Origin: CAYRIY01 sp964424335
GTDB lineage: Bacteria; Bacillota; Limnochordia; DTU080; RSA5
DNA: 64,000 nucleotides
NCBI GenBank assembly: GCA_964424335.1
Contig: CAYRIY010000004.1
Location: forward strand, 21,108 to 85,107
Direction of reading: 5' to 3'
Below the pieces are notes generated by a model. It was not told where the DNA came from, did not search any database, and saw only the letters and a list, made by a program, of their open reading frames with translations. The stretch's first letter is position 1. Each line of letters opens with the position of its first letter. The translations under genes and the position numbers were made by a program. Shown in pieces: positions 49,744-57,359 of this stretch.

Positions 49744-50610
49744 GTGAACGTCCACATCGTCACCGACTCAACGTCGGACTTGTCGGCTTCGTTGCTTGAG
49801 GAGTACGGCGTCGCTCGCCTCATTCACATCGTACCGCTCACGGTACACTTCGGAGACGAGGAGTTTCAAAGCGGCGTAGATTTGTCCACGTCCGAGTTTT
49901 ATGCGCGCCTCGAAAAGGCCGAGGTGATGCCGCGCACGTCACAGCCGTCACCTGCGGCCTTTATCGAGTTGTACAAGACGATCTCAAAGCCTGGCGATAC
50001 GATCCTCTCCTACCATATTTCAAGCAGGCTGAGCGGTACCTTCCAGTCCGCCCTCCTCGCAACCAAGCAATTTAGCGACCGCCGGATCGAAGTGGTCGAT
50101 ACAAAGTCTGCCTCGATGGGGCTTGGCATCATCGCGCTCAGAGCCGCGCTCGGCCTCGTGCAAGGCGAATCGGCCGACGCCGTGCTCAATATGAGCCGTG
50201 AGTGGATCGCGAACGGCCGGGTTTACTTCTTGGTCGACACCCTCGATTACCTCCAAAAAAATGGCCGCATCGGACGCGCCCAGGCGCTTGTTGGCGGACT
50301 ACTCAACGTAAAGCCGATCCTAACCCTCGATGACGGCGTGGTCACGCCGCTCGAAAAAGCGCGCGGCCAGGCCAAGGCGAGGGGGCGCGTCCTCTCGCGC
50401 GTGGTTGAGTTTTTGCAGACCCAATCAGGCGGATCGCCCGGGCCGTTTGCCGCCGTGGTCCACGCCCGAGCGCCCGAAGATGCTGAGGCGCTCCGCGAAA
50501 AGCTTCAGTCTGAGTTCCCAAACATTACGTTCCTCATCGGCGAACTCGGCCCCACGGTAGGCACGCATGCGGGCCCGGGAACGCTTGGCGTCGCTTGTTT
50601 CGGCTGTTAG
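49744..50610 (+). CDS. DegV-family fatty-acid-binding protein (FakB-like)
   Basis: 288 residues starting MNVHIVTDSTSDLSASLLEEYGV, the DegV N-terminal signature, with TSQPSPAAFIELYKTI, ISSRLSGTFQSALLA, TKSASMGLGIIALRA and GRIGRAQALVGGLLNVKPIL. DegV/FakB proteins hold one fatty acid in a buried pocket and hand it to FakA for phosphorylation. With the fakA-like gene two positions upstream, a complete exogenous fatty acid activation pair is present. GTG start behind GAGGAAG. Confidence 0.94.
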   Translation: MNVHIVTDSTSDLSASLLEEYGVARLIHIVPLTVHFGDEEFQSGVDLSTSEFYARLEKAEVMPRTSQPSPAAFIELYKTISKPGDTILSYHISSRLSGTFQSALLATKQFSDRRIEVVDTKSASMGLGIIALRAALGLVQGESADAVLNMSREWIANGRVYFLVDTLDYLQKNGRIGRAQALVGGLLNVKPILTLDDGVVTPLEKARGQAKARGRVLSRVVEFLQTQSGGSPGPFAAVVHARAPEDAEALREKLQSEFPNITFLIGELGPTVGTHAGPGTLGVACFGC

Positions 50611-50632
50611 GGATATATAGGGAGGAGCGCCA

Positions 50633-51184
50633 ATGGTTCGAGTGATCTCGGGAAGCGCCAAAGGCGCGAAGCTGCGCGCGCCCAAGGGCCACGCAACTCG
50701 CCCTACCTTAGACAGAATCAAAGAGTCGCTGTTCAACATCTTGGGCGACGTGCAGGGCGCTCGGGTACTCGACCTTTACGCCGGCACCGGCGCCTTAGGC
50801 ATCGAGGCGCTCAGTCGTGGGGCAAAGCACGCCGTGTTTGTCGAGCGCGATGGACGCGTGGCGGCGATCATCCGCGAAAACCTCGCGCACACGAAACTCG
50901 AGGCGTCGGCCGTCGTCATTCGGGGCGAGGCGCCGCTTGCCTATGATCGCTTGGCCGCGTTCGGTCCGTTCGACCTCGTCTTCGTTGATCCGCCTTACGA
51001 CATGGGCCAAGTCGCGAAAGCTCTCATTTGGCTCGACGAAAGCCCGCTGCTCGCGGACCGGGCGCGTGTCGTGGTCGAACGGGGAGCCGTGGAGGAGATC
51101 CCCCCCAATCTGAAGAACTTGAAATCGTTTCGCGAAAAGGTGTACGGCGAGACGGTCCTGAATCTATTCGTAAACTCTGATTGA
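50633..51184 (+). CDS. rsmD: 16S rRNA (guanine966-N2) methyltransferase
   Basis: 183-residue SAM methyltransferase with MVRVISGSAKGAKLRAPKGHATRPTLDRIKESLFNIL, VLDLYAGTGALGIEALSRGAKHAVFVERD and the catalytic FDLVFVDPPYDMGQ (DPPY motif). It modifies G966 in 30S particles. ATG with AGGGAGGAG upstream. rsmD-coaD is a conserved pair. Confidence 0.95.
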   Translation: MVRVISGSAKGAKLRAPKGHATRPTLDRIKESLFNILGDVQGARVLDLYAGTGALGIEALSRGAKHAVFVERDGRVAAIIRENLAHTKLEASAVVIRGEAPLAYDRLAAFGPFDLVFVDPPYDMGQVAKALIWLDESPLLADRARVVVERGAVEEIPPNLKNLKSFREKVYGETVLNLFVNSD

Positions 51185-51217
51185 GCAAAATTCGCTCTTT
51201 TAGGCGAGAGGGAAGAC

Positions 51218-51715
51218 ATGCGCAAAGCAATTTATCCCGGAAGCTTCGACCCGATCACATTCGGGCACCTCGACATCATTCGGCGGGCCGCCAAACTATT
51301 TGATCACGTGTACGTCGCCGTGATGACCAACGTTCGCAAGCAATCCCTCTTTACGATTCCGGAACGTCTCGAGATGCTCGAGGAATCGACCTCCGACTTG
51401 CCCAACGTGACGTGTGAAACCTTTGACGGGCTCGCCGTCGAGTACGCCCGGAAGCGCTCGGCTGTCGCGATGGTCCGTGGACTGCGCGCCGTGAGCGACT
51501 TTGAGGAAGAGCTAAAAATGGCAACCGCCAATCGCCATTTGGACCCGGGAATCGAAATGGTGTATCTGATGACCAACAGCGAACATTCGTTTTTGAGCTC
51601 GAGCATTGTTAAAGAGGTGGCCAGCATGGGCGGCTCTGTCGGCGACTGGGTGCCCGAGCCGGTCGCGCAGCGTTTGAAATCGAAATTCTCCCGGAAGGGG
51701 CCCGAATCGCTTTGA
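51218..51715 (+). CDS. coaD: Phosphopantetheine adenylyltransferase
   Basis: Fourth step of coenzyme A synthesis. 165 residues with AIYPGSFDPITFGHLDIIRRA (the nucleotidyl transferase TxGH motif, here TFGH), VRGLRAVSDFEEELKMATANRHL and LSSSIVKEVASMGGSVGDWVP (ISSS-type motif as LSSS). Ends in a TTGA overlap with the next gene. coaBC, normally beside rpoZ, is not in this window. Confidence 0.96.
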   Translation: MRKAIYPGSFDPITFGHLDIIRRAAKLFDHVYVAVMTNVRKQSLFTIPERLEMLEESTSDLPNVTCETFDGLAVEYARKRSAVAMVRGLRAVSDFEEELKMATANRHLDPGIEMVYLMTNSEHSFLSSSIVKEVASMGGSVGDWVPEPVAQRLKSKFSRKGPESL

Positions 51716-52182
51716 ACCGAATGAACTTGGTGATCCTCCTCGACCGCTTAGATCAATTGATCGATTCGGCTCCCGAAATCCCGCTTACGGGAAAGAGCTT
51801 GATCAACGCCGAAGAGGCCTTGGACCTTATCGACAAGATCCGCAACACGCTGCCTGAAGAGGTGAAACGGGCCGAATGGCTCACGTCCGAGAAGGATCGG
51901 ATGCTAAAAGAGAGCCAGGTCGAGGCTGAGCGCATCGTCGTTCAGGCAGAAGAGTACGCAGCGAAGATGGTAAGCGAGAGCGAAATCGTAAAAAAGGCGC
52001 AGGACGAAGCGAAAAACATTATCGAAAACGCCCGCAAAGAGGCCCGCCAAATGGAGCGAGAGGCTTCCGAGTACGCCGAGAGCGTGCTCGCCAATCTCGA
52101 AGGGGCCCTGCAGAAGACTTTGAGCGTCGTCCAACAGGGCCGCACCGAACTCCAGCGAGGACAACCGGACGGCTCCGCGTAA
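51712..52182 (+). CDS. Coiled-coil protein of the coaD-ylbJ region (SepIVA/DivIVA-like)
   Basis: 156 residues: a short N-terminal part (MNLVILLDRLDQLIDSAPEIPLTGKSLINAEEALDLIDKIRNTLP) followed by a long charged coiled coil (ESQVEAERIVVQAEEYAAKMVSES through NARKEARQMEREASEYAESVL). Clostridia and related Bacillota often have such a gene between coaD and ylbJ, and SepIVA of Mycobacterium has the same build. A cell-division or membrane-curvature role is an inference from this build. Start TTG 51712 overlaps the coaD stop; ATG 51721 is an alternative. Converges on ylbJ with 3 bases between stops. Confidence 0.8.
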   Translation: MNRMNLVILLDRLDQLIDSAPEIPLTGKSLINAEEALDLIDKIRNTLPEEVKRAEWLTSEKDRMLKESQVEAERIVVQAEEYAAKMVSESEIVKKAQDEAKNIIENARKEARQMEREASEYAESVLANLEGALQKTLSVVQQGRTELQRGQPDGSA

Positions 52183-52185
52183 ACG

Positions 52186-53406
52186 TTACACCTTGAAATA
52201 CGCGATCCGCACTCGACCAAGCGCGTGCACGACGAGGGCCAAGGCCAAAAGCGAAGCGAGCGCGCCCACAAAGATCATGCCGCTTGCGCCCAAAAGTCCT
52301 AGGACAGGCAACTCCTGGAATGCCGCGGGGCCCATCGCACGCAGCGCCTCTCCGGCGCCGAGCGGTTCAAACAGCAGCAAGGTGACCACGGCTGCGATCA
52401 CCGCATGCAAAAACCGAGCAAAAAGGTATGGCGCGACGCGAATGTCCGTGCCGTGTACCATAGCTGCCACCTGGGCGTGCACGGAAAATCCGCTCCATGC
52501 GATGATCGCGCTCGCCGCAACGACCTTTGAGAGCAAGTCGCTCTCGGCCAGGGCAGCGCTTTGCGATCCAATGGTAATCTCCATGGAGCCCTTGATGAGC
52601 GCCGTAACGAGAACAGGGTCGAAACCCACCGCCCCAAGTATCATCTCCAGGGGAGCGGCAACGAGATCCGTGACGCCGGCAACCGTAATGATGCGCAAAA
52701 ATACCGAGAACATCATGATGCATCCGCCGATAAAGAGCATTGAGTTGACGGTATCTTTCACAGCATCTCCAAACAGCTCGCCGAAGGGCCTTTGATCTTT
52801 GCTGCGGGCCTCGACCATGGCGCTTAGCGCCCGAGAAAAGATTGCGCCGCGCGGCTTTCGCTGCGGCGGGGACATGCTCCCGCCTGCGTGGTAGCGCATC
52901 ACGAGTCCCACCACGACGACCGCTAGGTAGTGGGAGACGGCGATCGTCACGCCGACTTGGGGCAAGCCGAACATCCCAATCGCCACGGCTCCGATCATAA
53001 ACAGCGGATCGGCGGTGTTGGCAAATGCGATGAGTCGCTCCGCCTCCTCTCGACTGCAAAGATTGCTGCGACGGAGCCTACCGGTGATCTTGGCGCCGAG
53101 TGGGTATCCCGAAGCAAGCCCCATGGCGACGGCGAAACCGCCCACGCCCGGAATGCGAAAGACCGGTCTCATGACCGGTTCGAGCAAAACGCCTACGGCG
53201 TGTATGACCCCGAGCCCCATCAGGATCTCTGCCATGGCGAAGAAGGGCAGGAGCGCGGGAAGGACGACGTCGAACCACAGCCGAAGCCCGTCCAAAGACG
53301 CATCGAATGCCTCTTCGGGATAACTGACGATGGCTACGGTGAGGAGAAGGCCCGCCGCTCCAGCAAGATACGACGCACGTCGCGAATGGTCGCCCGCTTC
53401 TTTCAA
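52186..53406 (-). CDS. ylbJ: Sporulation integral membrane protein YlbJ
   Basis: 406 residues, matching B. subtilis YlbJ (about 408), a sigma-E-controlled protein needed for heat-resistant spores. About eight hydrophobic helices carry two Gate-type repeats: LWFDVVLPALLPFFAMAEILMGLGVI with GMASGYPLG-like GLASGYPLGAKI, and MLFIGGCIMMFSVFLRI with LIKGSMEITIGSQ. FANTADPLFMIGAVAIGMF is also conserved. TTG 53406 is chosen because GAGGTG lies 8 bases upstream; the open frame extends further with no homology. It is divergent from the patatin-like gene, so the promoter lies in 53407-53515. Confidence 0.93.
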   Translation of the reverse strand: MKEAGDHSRRASYLAGAAGLLLTVAIVSYPEEAFDASLDGLRLWFDVVLPALLPFFAMAEILMGLGVIHAVGVLLEPVMRPVFRIPGVGGFAVAMGLASGYPLGAKITGRLRRSNLCSREEAERLIAFANTADPLFMIGAVAIGMFGLPQVGVTIAVSHYLAVVVVGLVMRYHAGGSMSPPQRKPRGAIFSRALSAMVEARSKDQRPFGELFGDAVKDTVNSMLFIGGCIMMFSVFLRIITVAGVTDLVAAPLEMILGAVGFDPVLVTALIKGSMEITIGSQSAALAESDLLSKVVAASAIIAWSGFSVHAQVAAMVHGTDIRVAPYLFARFLHAVIAAVVTLLLFEPLGAGEALRAMGPAAFQELPVLGLLGASGMIFVGALASLLALALVVHALGRVRIAYFKV

Positions 53407-53515
53407 ATGGGTCACCTCATGGTGGCAAACATCGAATTTGGGTAGATGTATATGGCGCGCCCGCGGGAAGTATGTGACGCTTGTTCTCCTCATAAGGCAG
53501 ACGGGGGGTTCGGAT

Positions 53516-54271
53516 ATGATAGGGTCTGCATGGACCGTGCTGCTCGGCCCCGGGCTCGCCGCCGGTTTCGCGGGCCTTGGGGCTCTCATGGAGCTGGACC
53601 GGCGTTCGATTCCCATCACGCGCGTGGTCGGCGTCAACACCGGTGCGTTCGTAGCGGCCCTTTGGGCGGTCGGATCCGACCTTTCCCTGGCCGGGCGGGT
53701 TGCGGAGCACCTTCCGTGGGATGACTTTTTCGTCGGGCGCGACCTCGGAGGTTCTGACCCTTTGCTCGATGCGCTTCGCGTGCTTACCCGCGAGCAATCT
53801 TTCGAGGACTGCCGGCGTGAGGCCTTGATCCTCGCCGTCGACATGGAAAGCGGCGCGTCCGTACGGTTTGAGCGCGGCTCGCTCGCGTGGGCGATCCGAC
53901 ACTCGATGGCGATTCCCGGGGTTTTCGAGCCGATTTCACAAGGAGGGCGCCGTTACGGCGACGGCGGGCTCGACCGAAAGGGGATCGACGAGATTTTCGG
54001 CGCGTCCAAAGACAGAGTCGTCGCGTTTTGGCCGTCGGCGGAACCGATGTACGAACCTGGTCGGTCTCTGCCATCCCGCATCGCTGCATATGCCGCTCGA
54101 GCGTGGGGACCGGCTCCTCGAGGCCCCGGGCACATCGTCAACGTAAAGGGGCCGGATTTCAACCCGATCGAGTTTCACCTGCTTTCCGACTGGGTTGCCG
54201 CGGGTCGCCGGGCTGCAGCCGACTGGTTGGCCGGCGCCGATCAAAGCGTGGGCGATGAAGGTCGATCATGA
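53516..54271 (+). CDS. ylbK: Patatin-like protein (YlbK family) lacking the catalytic serine
   Basis: 251 residues in the position of B. subtilis ylbK, between ylbJ and ylbL. Patatin-fold features: an oxyanion-loop equivalent GPGLAAGFAGLGALMELD, the nucleophile elbow GVNTGAFVAALWA, and the DG-type motif in YGDGGLD (Asp149). The elbow should read G-x-S-x-G; here the middle residue is Asn41 (AAC at 53636-53638), so hydrolase activity is not expected by the usual mechanism. The rest of the fold looks kept, with no stop or frameshift. ATG 53516 with GGGG upstream. It overlaps ylbL by 4 bases (ATGA). Confidence 0.85.
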   Translation: MIGSAWTVLLGPGLAAGFAGLGALMELDRRSIPITRVVGVNTGAFVAALWAVGSDLSLAGRVAEHLPWDDFFVGRDLGGSDPLLDALRVLTREQSFEDCRREALILAVDMESGASVRFERGSLAWAIRHSMAIPGVFEPISQGGRRYGDGGLDRKGIDEIFGASKDRVVAFWPSAEPMYEPGRSLPSRIAAYAARAWGPAPRGPGHIVNVKGPDFNPIEFHLLSDWVAAGRRAAADWLAGADQSVGDEGRS

Positions 54272-55254
54272 GGCAAGGCATCAAGGTCCTCACCATGGCG
54301 CTGCTCGTCTTCGTCGTCGCCTTGCAGTCGTGGACGTTCTCAGAATTTGTCGTGCTGAAGCCTGGAATTGCGAGGCCCGCAGGCGACCTTGGATCGATCG
54401 TGGGCGCTTCGCCCTCGCAAGAGAAGCTTTTGTACACCGCCGTGATCGCGCAGCGGGCCAATGTACTCGATCGCATTCGGGCCGTGTTTGACAAGGACGT
54501 GCGGCTCACACCGAGGAGCGAGAACATCCCGGGTGGCGTCGGTTGGCGCGAGTACTCGCAGCTTCTCGCGAAATCGATGAGTGAATCACAAAAAGTTGCA
54601 GCCGCGGTTGCATTTCGAGAGGCAGGCTATCGTGTCCCGGCCCAGACGACCGTCGTCGTCGACATGGCGCTTCCCAAAGATCGGTACCGTGGCCTGATTG
54701 TGGATGGGAGCGCGCTGATCAGTGTGAACGATACGGCTGTCCGGACCGCAGAGGCCGCATATGAGCTCTTGCGGAAGGCCGAGTCGAAAGGAGCCGCCCG
54801 GCTTGTGCTGCGATCGCCGGACGCTGCTCTGGCGACAATCGAGGTGGCCGGTGACCCCAGCGACGGCGACGATCTTCCATACGGCCTCGTTCTCAGAACC
54901 GAATACACGTTTTCATTCCCGATGGAGTTTGTCCCCACGGCCGCGGAAGCGAGCGGTTCTTCCGCGGGACTCATGCTCGCCATCGAGCTCTACGACCAGC
55001 TTACAGGGGGAAAGCTGGTCCGATCCGGACTCATTGCGGGAACCGGAGCCATTCGTGTGGACGGCGCGGTCGAGGCTGTCGACGGCATTCCACAAAAGGT
55101 GATTGCAGCCAGGCGGATCGGAGCGACCGCGTTTGTCCTGCCGCGGGAGAACTTGGCTCAAGCGATCGAGGTAGCGGGTGGGATCACGCTCATCCCCGTC
55201 GATACGTTCGCCCAAGCGATCGAAGCGCTTCGCAGGCTTGAGGGAGAGGAATAG
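54268..55254 (+). CDS. ylbL: YlbL-type membrane-anchored PDZ/Lon-domain (S16) protease
   Basis: 328 residues: N-terminal helix (VLTMALLVFVVALQSWTFS), a region with PDZ features (LPKDRYRGLIVDGSALISVNDTAV), and a C-terminal S16 protease domain with the catalytic Ser in EASGSSAGLMLAIELYDQL and Lys in VDGIPQKVIAARRIGATAFVLP. YlbL helps clear the division inhibitor YneA after DNA damage in B. subtilis; SepM is a related protease. Both catalytic residues are present, unlike its neighbour YlbK. Confidence 0.92.
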   Translation: MRQGIKVLTMALLVFVVALQSWTFSEFVVLKPGIARPAGDLGSIVGASPSQEKLLYTAVIAQRANVLDRIRAVFDKDVRLTPRSENIPGGVGWREYSQLLAKSMSESQKVAAAVAFREAGYRVPAQTTVVVDMALPKDRYRGLIVDGSALISVNDTAVRTAEAAYELLRKAESKGAARLVLRSPDAALATIEVAGDPSDGDDLPYGLVLRTEYTFSFPMEFVPTAAEASGSSAGLMLAIELYDQLTGGKLVRSGLIAGTGAIRVDGAVEAVDGIPQKVIAARRIGATAFVLPRENLAQAIEVAGGITLIPVDTFAQAIEALRRLEGEE

Positions 55255-55369
55255 CCCGTCCGAAATCGAATAGTATCCTATTGCTCCACGTCCCTTTGAG
55301 GCTATGGCCGCGCGCATCGGAAGGCTTGTTCGCCAGCCGCGAATGAGCATCGTCAAAGGGGCAGCGGGT

Positions 55370-55386
55370 GGGCGGATGAGCCGCCC
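55370..55386 (+). terminator. Short hairpin after ylbL
   Basis: GGGCGG (55370-55375) and CCGCCC (55381-55386) form a 6-base stem with a 5-base loop, followed by TCTAATTT. It lies in the 153-base gap before the LysM gene and could be a weak terminator; the stem is short and far (116 bases) from the stop. Confidence 0.3.
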
Positions 55387-55407
55387 TCTAATTTCCGTAG
55401 GCGGTGA

Positions 55408-56316
55408 ATGCAAGTGCGGGCTCACGTTGTTCGCATCATAACCTTTGTGATGGTTTTTTCACTTTTGGCGGCAGGCGGATGGAGCGAAAGAGCGCTTGCA
55501 AACGAAGTGCTGCGCCTTGGCGCAAAGGGACCGCAAGTGGTCCTCGCGCAGCACTTTCTGTACCAACTCGGCCTCTTGCGGTCCGCTCCCGACGGGATGT
55601 TTGGCCCTAATACGCTGGAGGCGGTCAAACAATTTCAGCGCGAGCGAAGGCTCGTCGTCGACGGAATCATCGGGAGCGACACGTGGGCCGAACTCCATGA
55701 CGCCATGCTGGCGCAATCGATCCGGGTCCACATCGTAAAATCGGGCGACACGCTTTGGGACATTGCACGCGCCAACGGTGTGAGCGTCGAGGCGATTGCG
55801 CGCTTTAACGAAATCGCTCGGCCATCGTTGATTCGGCCGGGGGAGGAGCTCCTCATCCCGCCGAGCGAGAGCGCCGCCGCTCGTGCGGCAACCCAGGTCG
55901 AACTCGTCCATTGGAATGAAGCCCAGAAGATTTACTCAAACTTTACGGTCGCGACCGTTACCGACGTGTGGACGGGGAAGAAGTTCCAAGTTCGCAGGTA
56001 CTACGGGCACTTGCACGCCGATTCCGAACCGCTCACCGCGAAAGACGCACAAACTTTGCGCGAGATTTACGGAGGTTGGAGTTGGGACCGTAGACCCGTG
56101 ATCCTCGAGGTCGACGGGCGCAAGATCGCGGCATCGATGAACGGTGTGCCGCACGGACAGGGCTCAATCGAAGGCAACGGCTTTCCAGGGCATTTTTGCA
56201 TTCATTTCCTTGGGAGCAGGATACATGCCTCGGGCAACATAGACATCAGGCACCAGACGGCCGTGCTCGAGGCAGCGGGTTACCAAGTTTCGGATCTTTG
56301 GCTTGCCCACAATTGA
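55408..56316 (+). CDS. Secreted peptidoglycan-binding/LysM protein
   Basis: 302 residues. Signal peptide MQVRAHVVRIITFVMVFSLLAAGGWSERALA with an Ala-x-Ala type cleavage near residue 31; a PG_binding_1 domain (LRLGAKGPQVVLAQHFLYQLG ... TLEAVKQFQRERRLVVDGIIGSDTWAEL); a LysM repeat (HIVKSGDTLWDIARANGVSVEAIARFNEI ... IRPGEELLIP); and a C-terminal domain with RRYYGHLHADSEPLTAKD, MNGVPHGQGSIEGNGFPGHFCIHFLGS and DIRHQTAVLEAAGY. The GHFCIHF motif resembles a catalytic Cys/His site, but I cannot assign a reaction. It takes the place of B. subtilis ylbM. ATG with AGGCGGTGA directly upstream. Confidence 0.82.
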   Translation: MQVRAHVVRIITFVMVFSLLAAGGWSERALANEVLRLGAKGPQVVLAQHFLYQLGLLRSAPDGMFGPNTLEAVKQFQRERRLVVDGIIGSDTWAELHDAMLAQSIRVHIVKSGDTLWDIARANGVSVEAIARFNEIARPSLIRPGEELLIPPSESAAARAATQVELVHWNEAQKIYSNFTVATVTDVWTGKKFQVRRYYGHLHADSEPLTAKDAQTLREIYGGWSWDRRPVILEVDGRKIAASMNGVPHGQGSIEGNGFPGHFCIHFLGSRIHASGNIDIRHQTAVLEAAGYQVSDLWLAHN

Positions 56317-56351
56317 GCAATGGTCGCGCCATCGCCGCTCAAAGGTCCTCC

Positions 56352-56381
56352 TTGACAGTCGTTTTCCATCGCCGATATAAT
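56352..56381 (+). promoter_or_regulatory. Consensus sigma-A promoter of the DUF177-rpmF operon
   Basis: TTGACA (56352-56357) and TATAAT (56376-56381) are both perfect hexamers with an 18-base spacer. The start would be near 56388, giving a leader of under 10 bases that barely includes GGGGTGA, so translation may begin from a very short leader. Confidence 0.8.
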
Positions 56382-56396
56382 TGCTGGGGTGAAAAC

Positions 56397-56960
56397 ATGC
56401 GTGTAAACGTCGGATCAATCAAGGGGAGAAAGGGCGCCTCGTTGGATCTCGACTTTGAGGAGCGCATGTCGGCGCCCTGGGACGGCAACGTCGAGTTTAT
56501 CGAGCCCGTCACGGCCCGAGTCACATTGCTCAATACGGGAAAAGGATATTTGGCAACCGGTGATGCTTCGGCGCGATCCCGCATTGTATGCGATCGCTGT
56601 TTGGAGCCGTTTGAGATCGACCTCGAGGCCCATTTTGAGCAGGAGTTCCGAAAAGAAGACGAGCTTGAGGCAAAGCGTGCGAGGACTTGGGACGAGAGTG
56701 CAGATCGCTCGAGCGATGTCGAGTTTGACGACGACGAACCTCGCACCTTCGAAGGCGATACGATCGATTTGGACGAGACCGTGGCCGAGGCGTTCCTTCT
56801 TGCGGCCCCGGTAAAGTTTGTCTGCCGCGAAGACTGCAGTGGGATTTGCCCCGTTTGCGGGACCAATCAAAATATTGAGGTATGCGGGTGCGAGATTCGT
56901 TCGATCGATCCCAGGCTCGCCGGACTCGCGGAATTGCTAGACGACAAAGGTCAAGATTGA
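56397..56960 (+). CDS. DUF177/YceD-family protein (23S rRNA accumulation)
   Basis: 187 residues (MRVNVGSIKGRKGASLDLDFEE...) with RIVCDRCLEPFEIDL and a C-terminal zinc-like set FVCREDCSGICPVCGTNQNIEVCGCE. YceD-type proteins are co-transcribed with rpmF and act in 23S rRNA metabolism or ribosome assembly (ylbN in B. subtilis). An acidic middle (SSDVEFDDDEP) is visible. ATG 56397; open frame upstream belongs to the LysM gene region and has no homology. 19 bases before rpmF. Confidence 0.92.
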   Translation: MRVNVGSIKGRKGASLDLDFEERMSAPWDGNVEFIEPVTARVTLLNTGKGYLATGDASARSRIVCDRCLEPFEIDLEAHFEQEFRKEDELEAKRARTWDESADRSSDVEFDDDEPRTFEGDTIDLDETVAEAFLLAAPVKFVCREDCSGICPVCGTNQNIEVCGCEIRSIDPRLAGLAELLDDKGQD

Positions 56961-56979
56961 AGCGGAGGACTTCCTAAAG

Positions 56980-57168
56980 ATGGCACACCCCAAACGCAGA
57001 CACTCCAAGGCGCGCACGCGCTCGCGACGCTCCACTTGGAAGACGTCATCCCCTGCATTGACGCGCTGCCCCCAATGTCGTGAGTACAAGCTTTCGCACG
57101 TAGTTTGCCCCAACTGTGGCACGTACGCCGGCCGAACGGCGGTTGCCTCGGGCGGCGAGGAGAGTTAA
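56980..57168 (+). CDS. rpmF: 50S ribosomal protein L32
   Basis: 62 residues (MAHPKRRHSKARTRSRRSTWKT...) with the zinc-binding pairs CPQC and CPNC. ATG behind GGAGGA. The DUF177-rpmF-(fapR)-plsX-fab order is conserved widely and links ribosome and lipid synthesis. Confidence 0.96.
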   Translation: MAHPKRRHSKARTRSRRSTWKTSSPALTRCPQCREYKLSHVVCPNCGTYAGRTAVASGGEES

Positions 57169-57189
57169 GCCGTAGGCGTTCCCGCCATG

Positions 57190-57205
57190 GCGGTGACGTC
57201 ACCGC
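57190..57205. repeat. Perfect 16-bp palindrome after rpmF
   Basis: GCGGTGACGTCACCGC is its own reverse complement, 22 bases past the rpmF stop. With no loop it is more like a protein-binding site than a terminator. Confidence 0.5.
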
Positions 57206-57227
57206 GGCGCAATTAGGCGCCGCCTCA

Positions 57228-57267
57228 TGCGACCTGTCCTTGGCCCATAGAATGTAGACAGGTCGCA
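57228..57267 (+). terminator. 11-bp inverted repeat between rpmF and fapR
   Basis: TGCGACCTGTC (57228-57238) and GACAGGTCGCA (57257-57267) are perfect reverse complements with an 18-base loop, followed by GTTTAAT. It may terminate the rpmF transcript or act as a control hairpin; the right arm overlaps the putative fapR -35 element. Confidence 0.45.
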
Positions 57268-57287
57268 GTTTAATGTCTACTATTAGG
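57255..57287 (+). promoter_or_regulatory. Candidate fapR promoter with FapR-like box
   Basis: TAGACA (57255-57260), 17 bases, TACTAT (57278-57283) form a weak sigma-A promoter. A partial dyad at 57269-57287 (TTTAAT...ATTAGG) resembles the FapR box (about ATTAGTACCTGNTACTAAT from memory) at roughly 10 positions and overlaps the -10, where a repressor would act. Confidence 0.35.
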
Positions 57288-57359
57288 AGCAGGTCTTATC
57301 ATCTGGTTAGCAACAAATTGGCGGCGCAAAAAAATGAGCGGCTCCGGTCGGTGTGGCTG

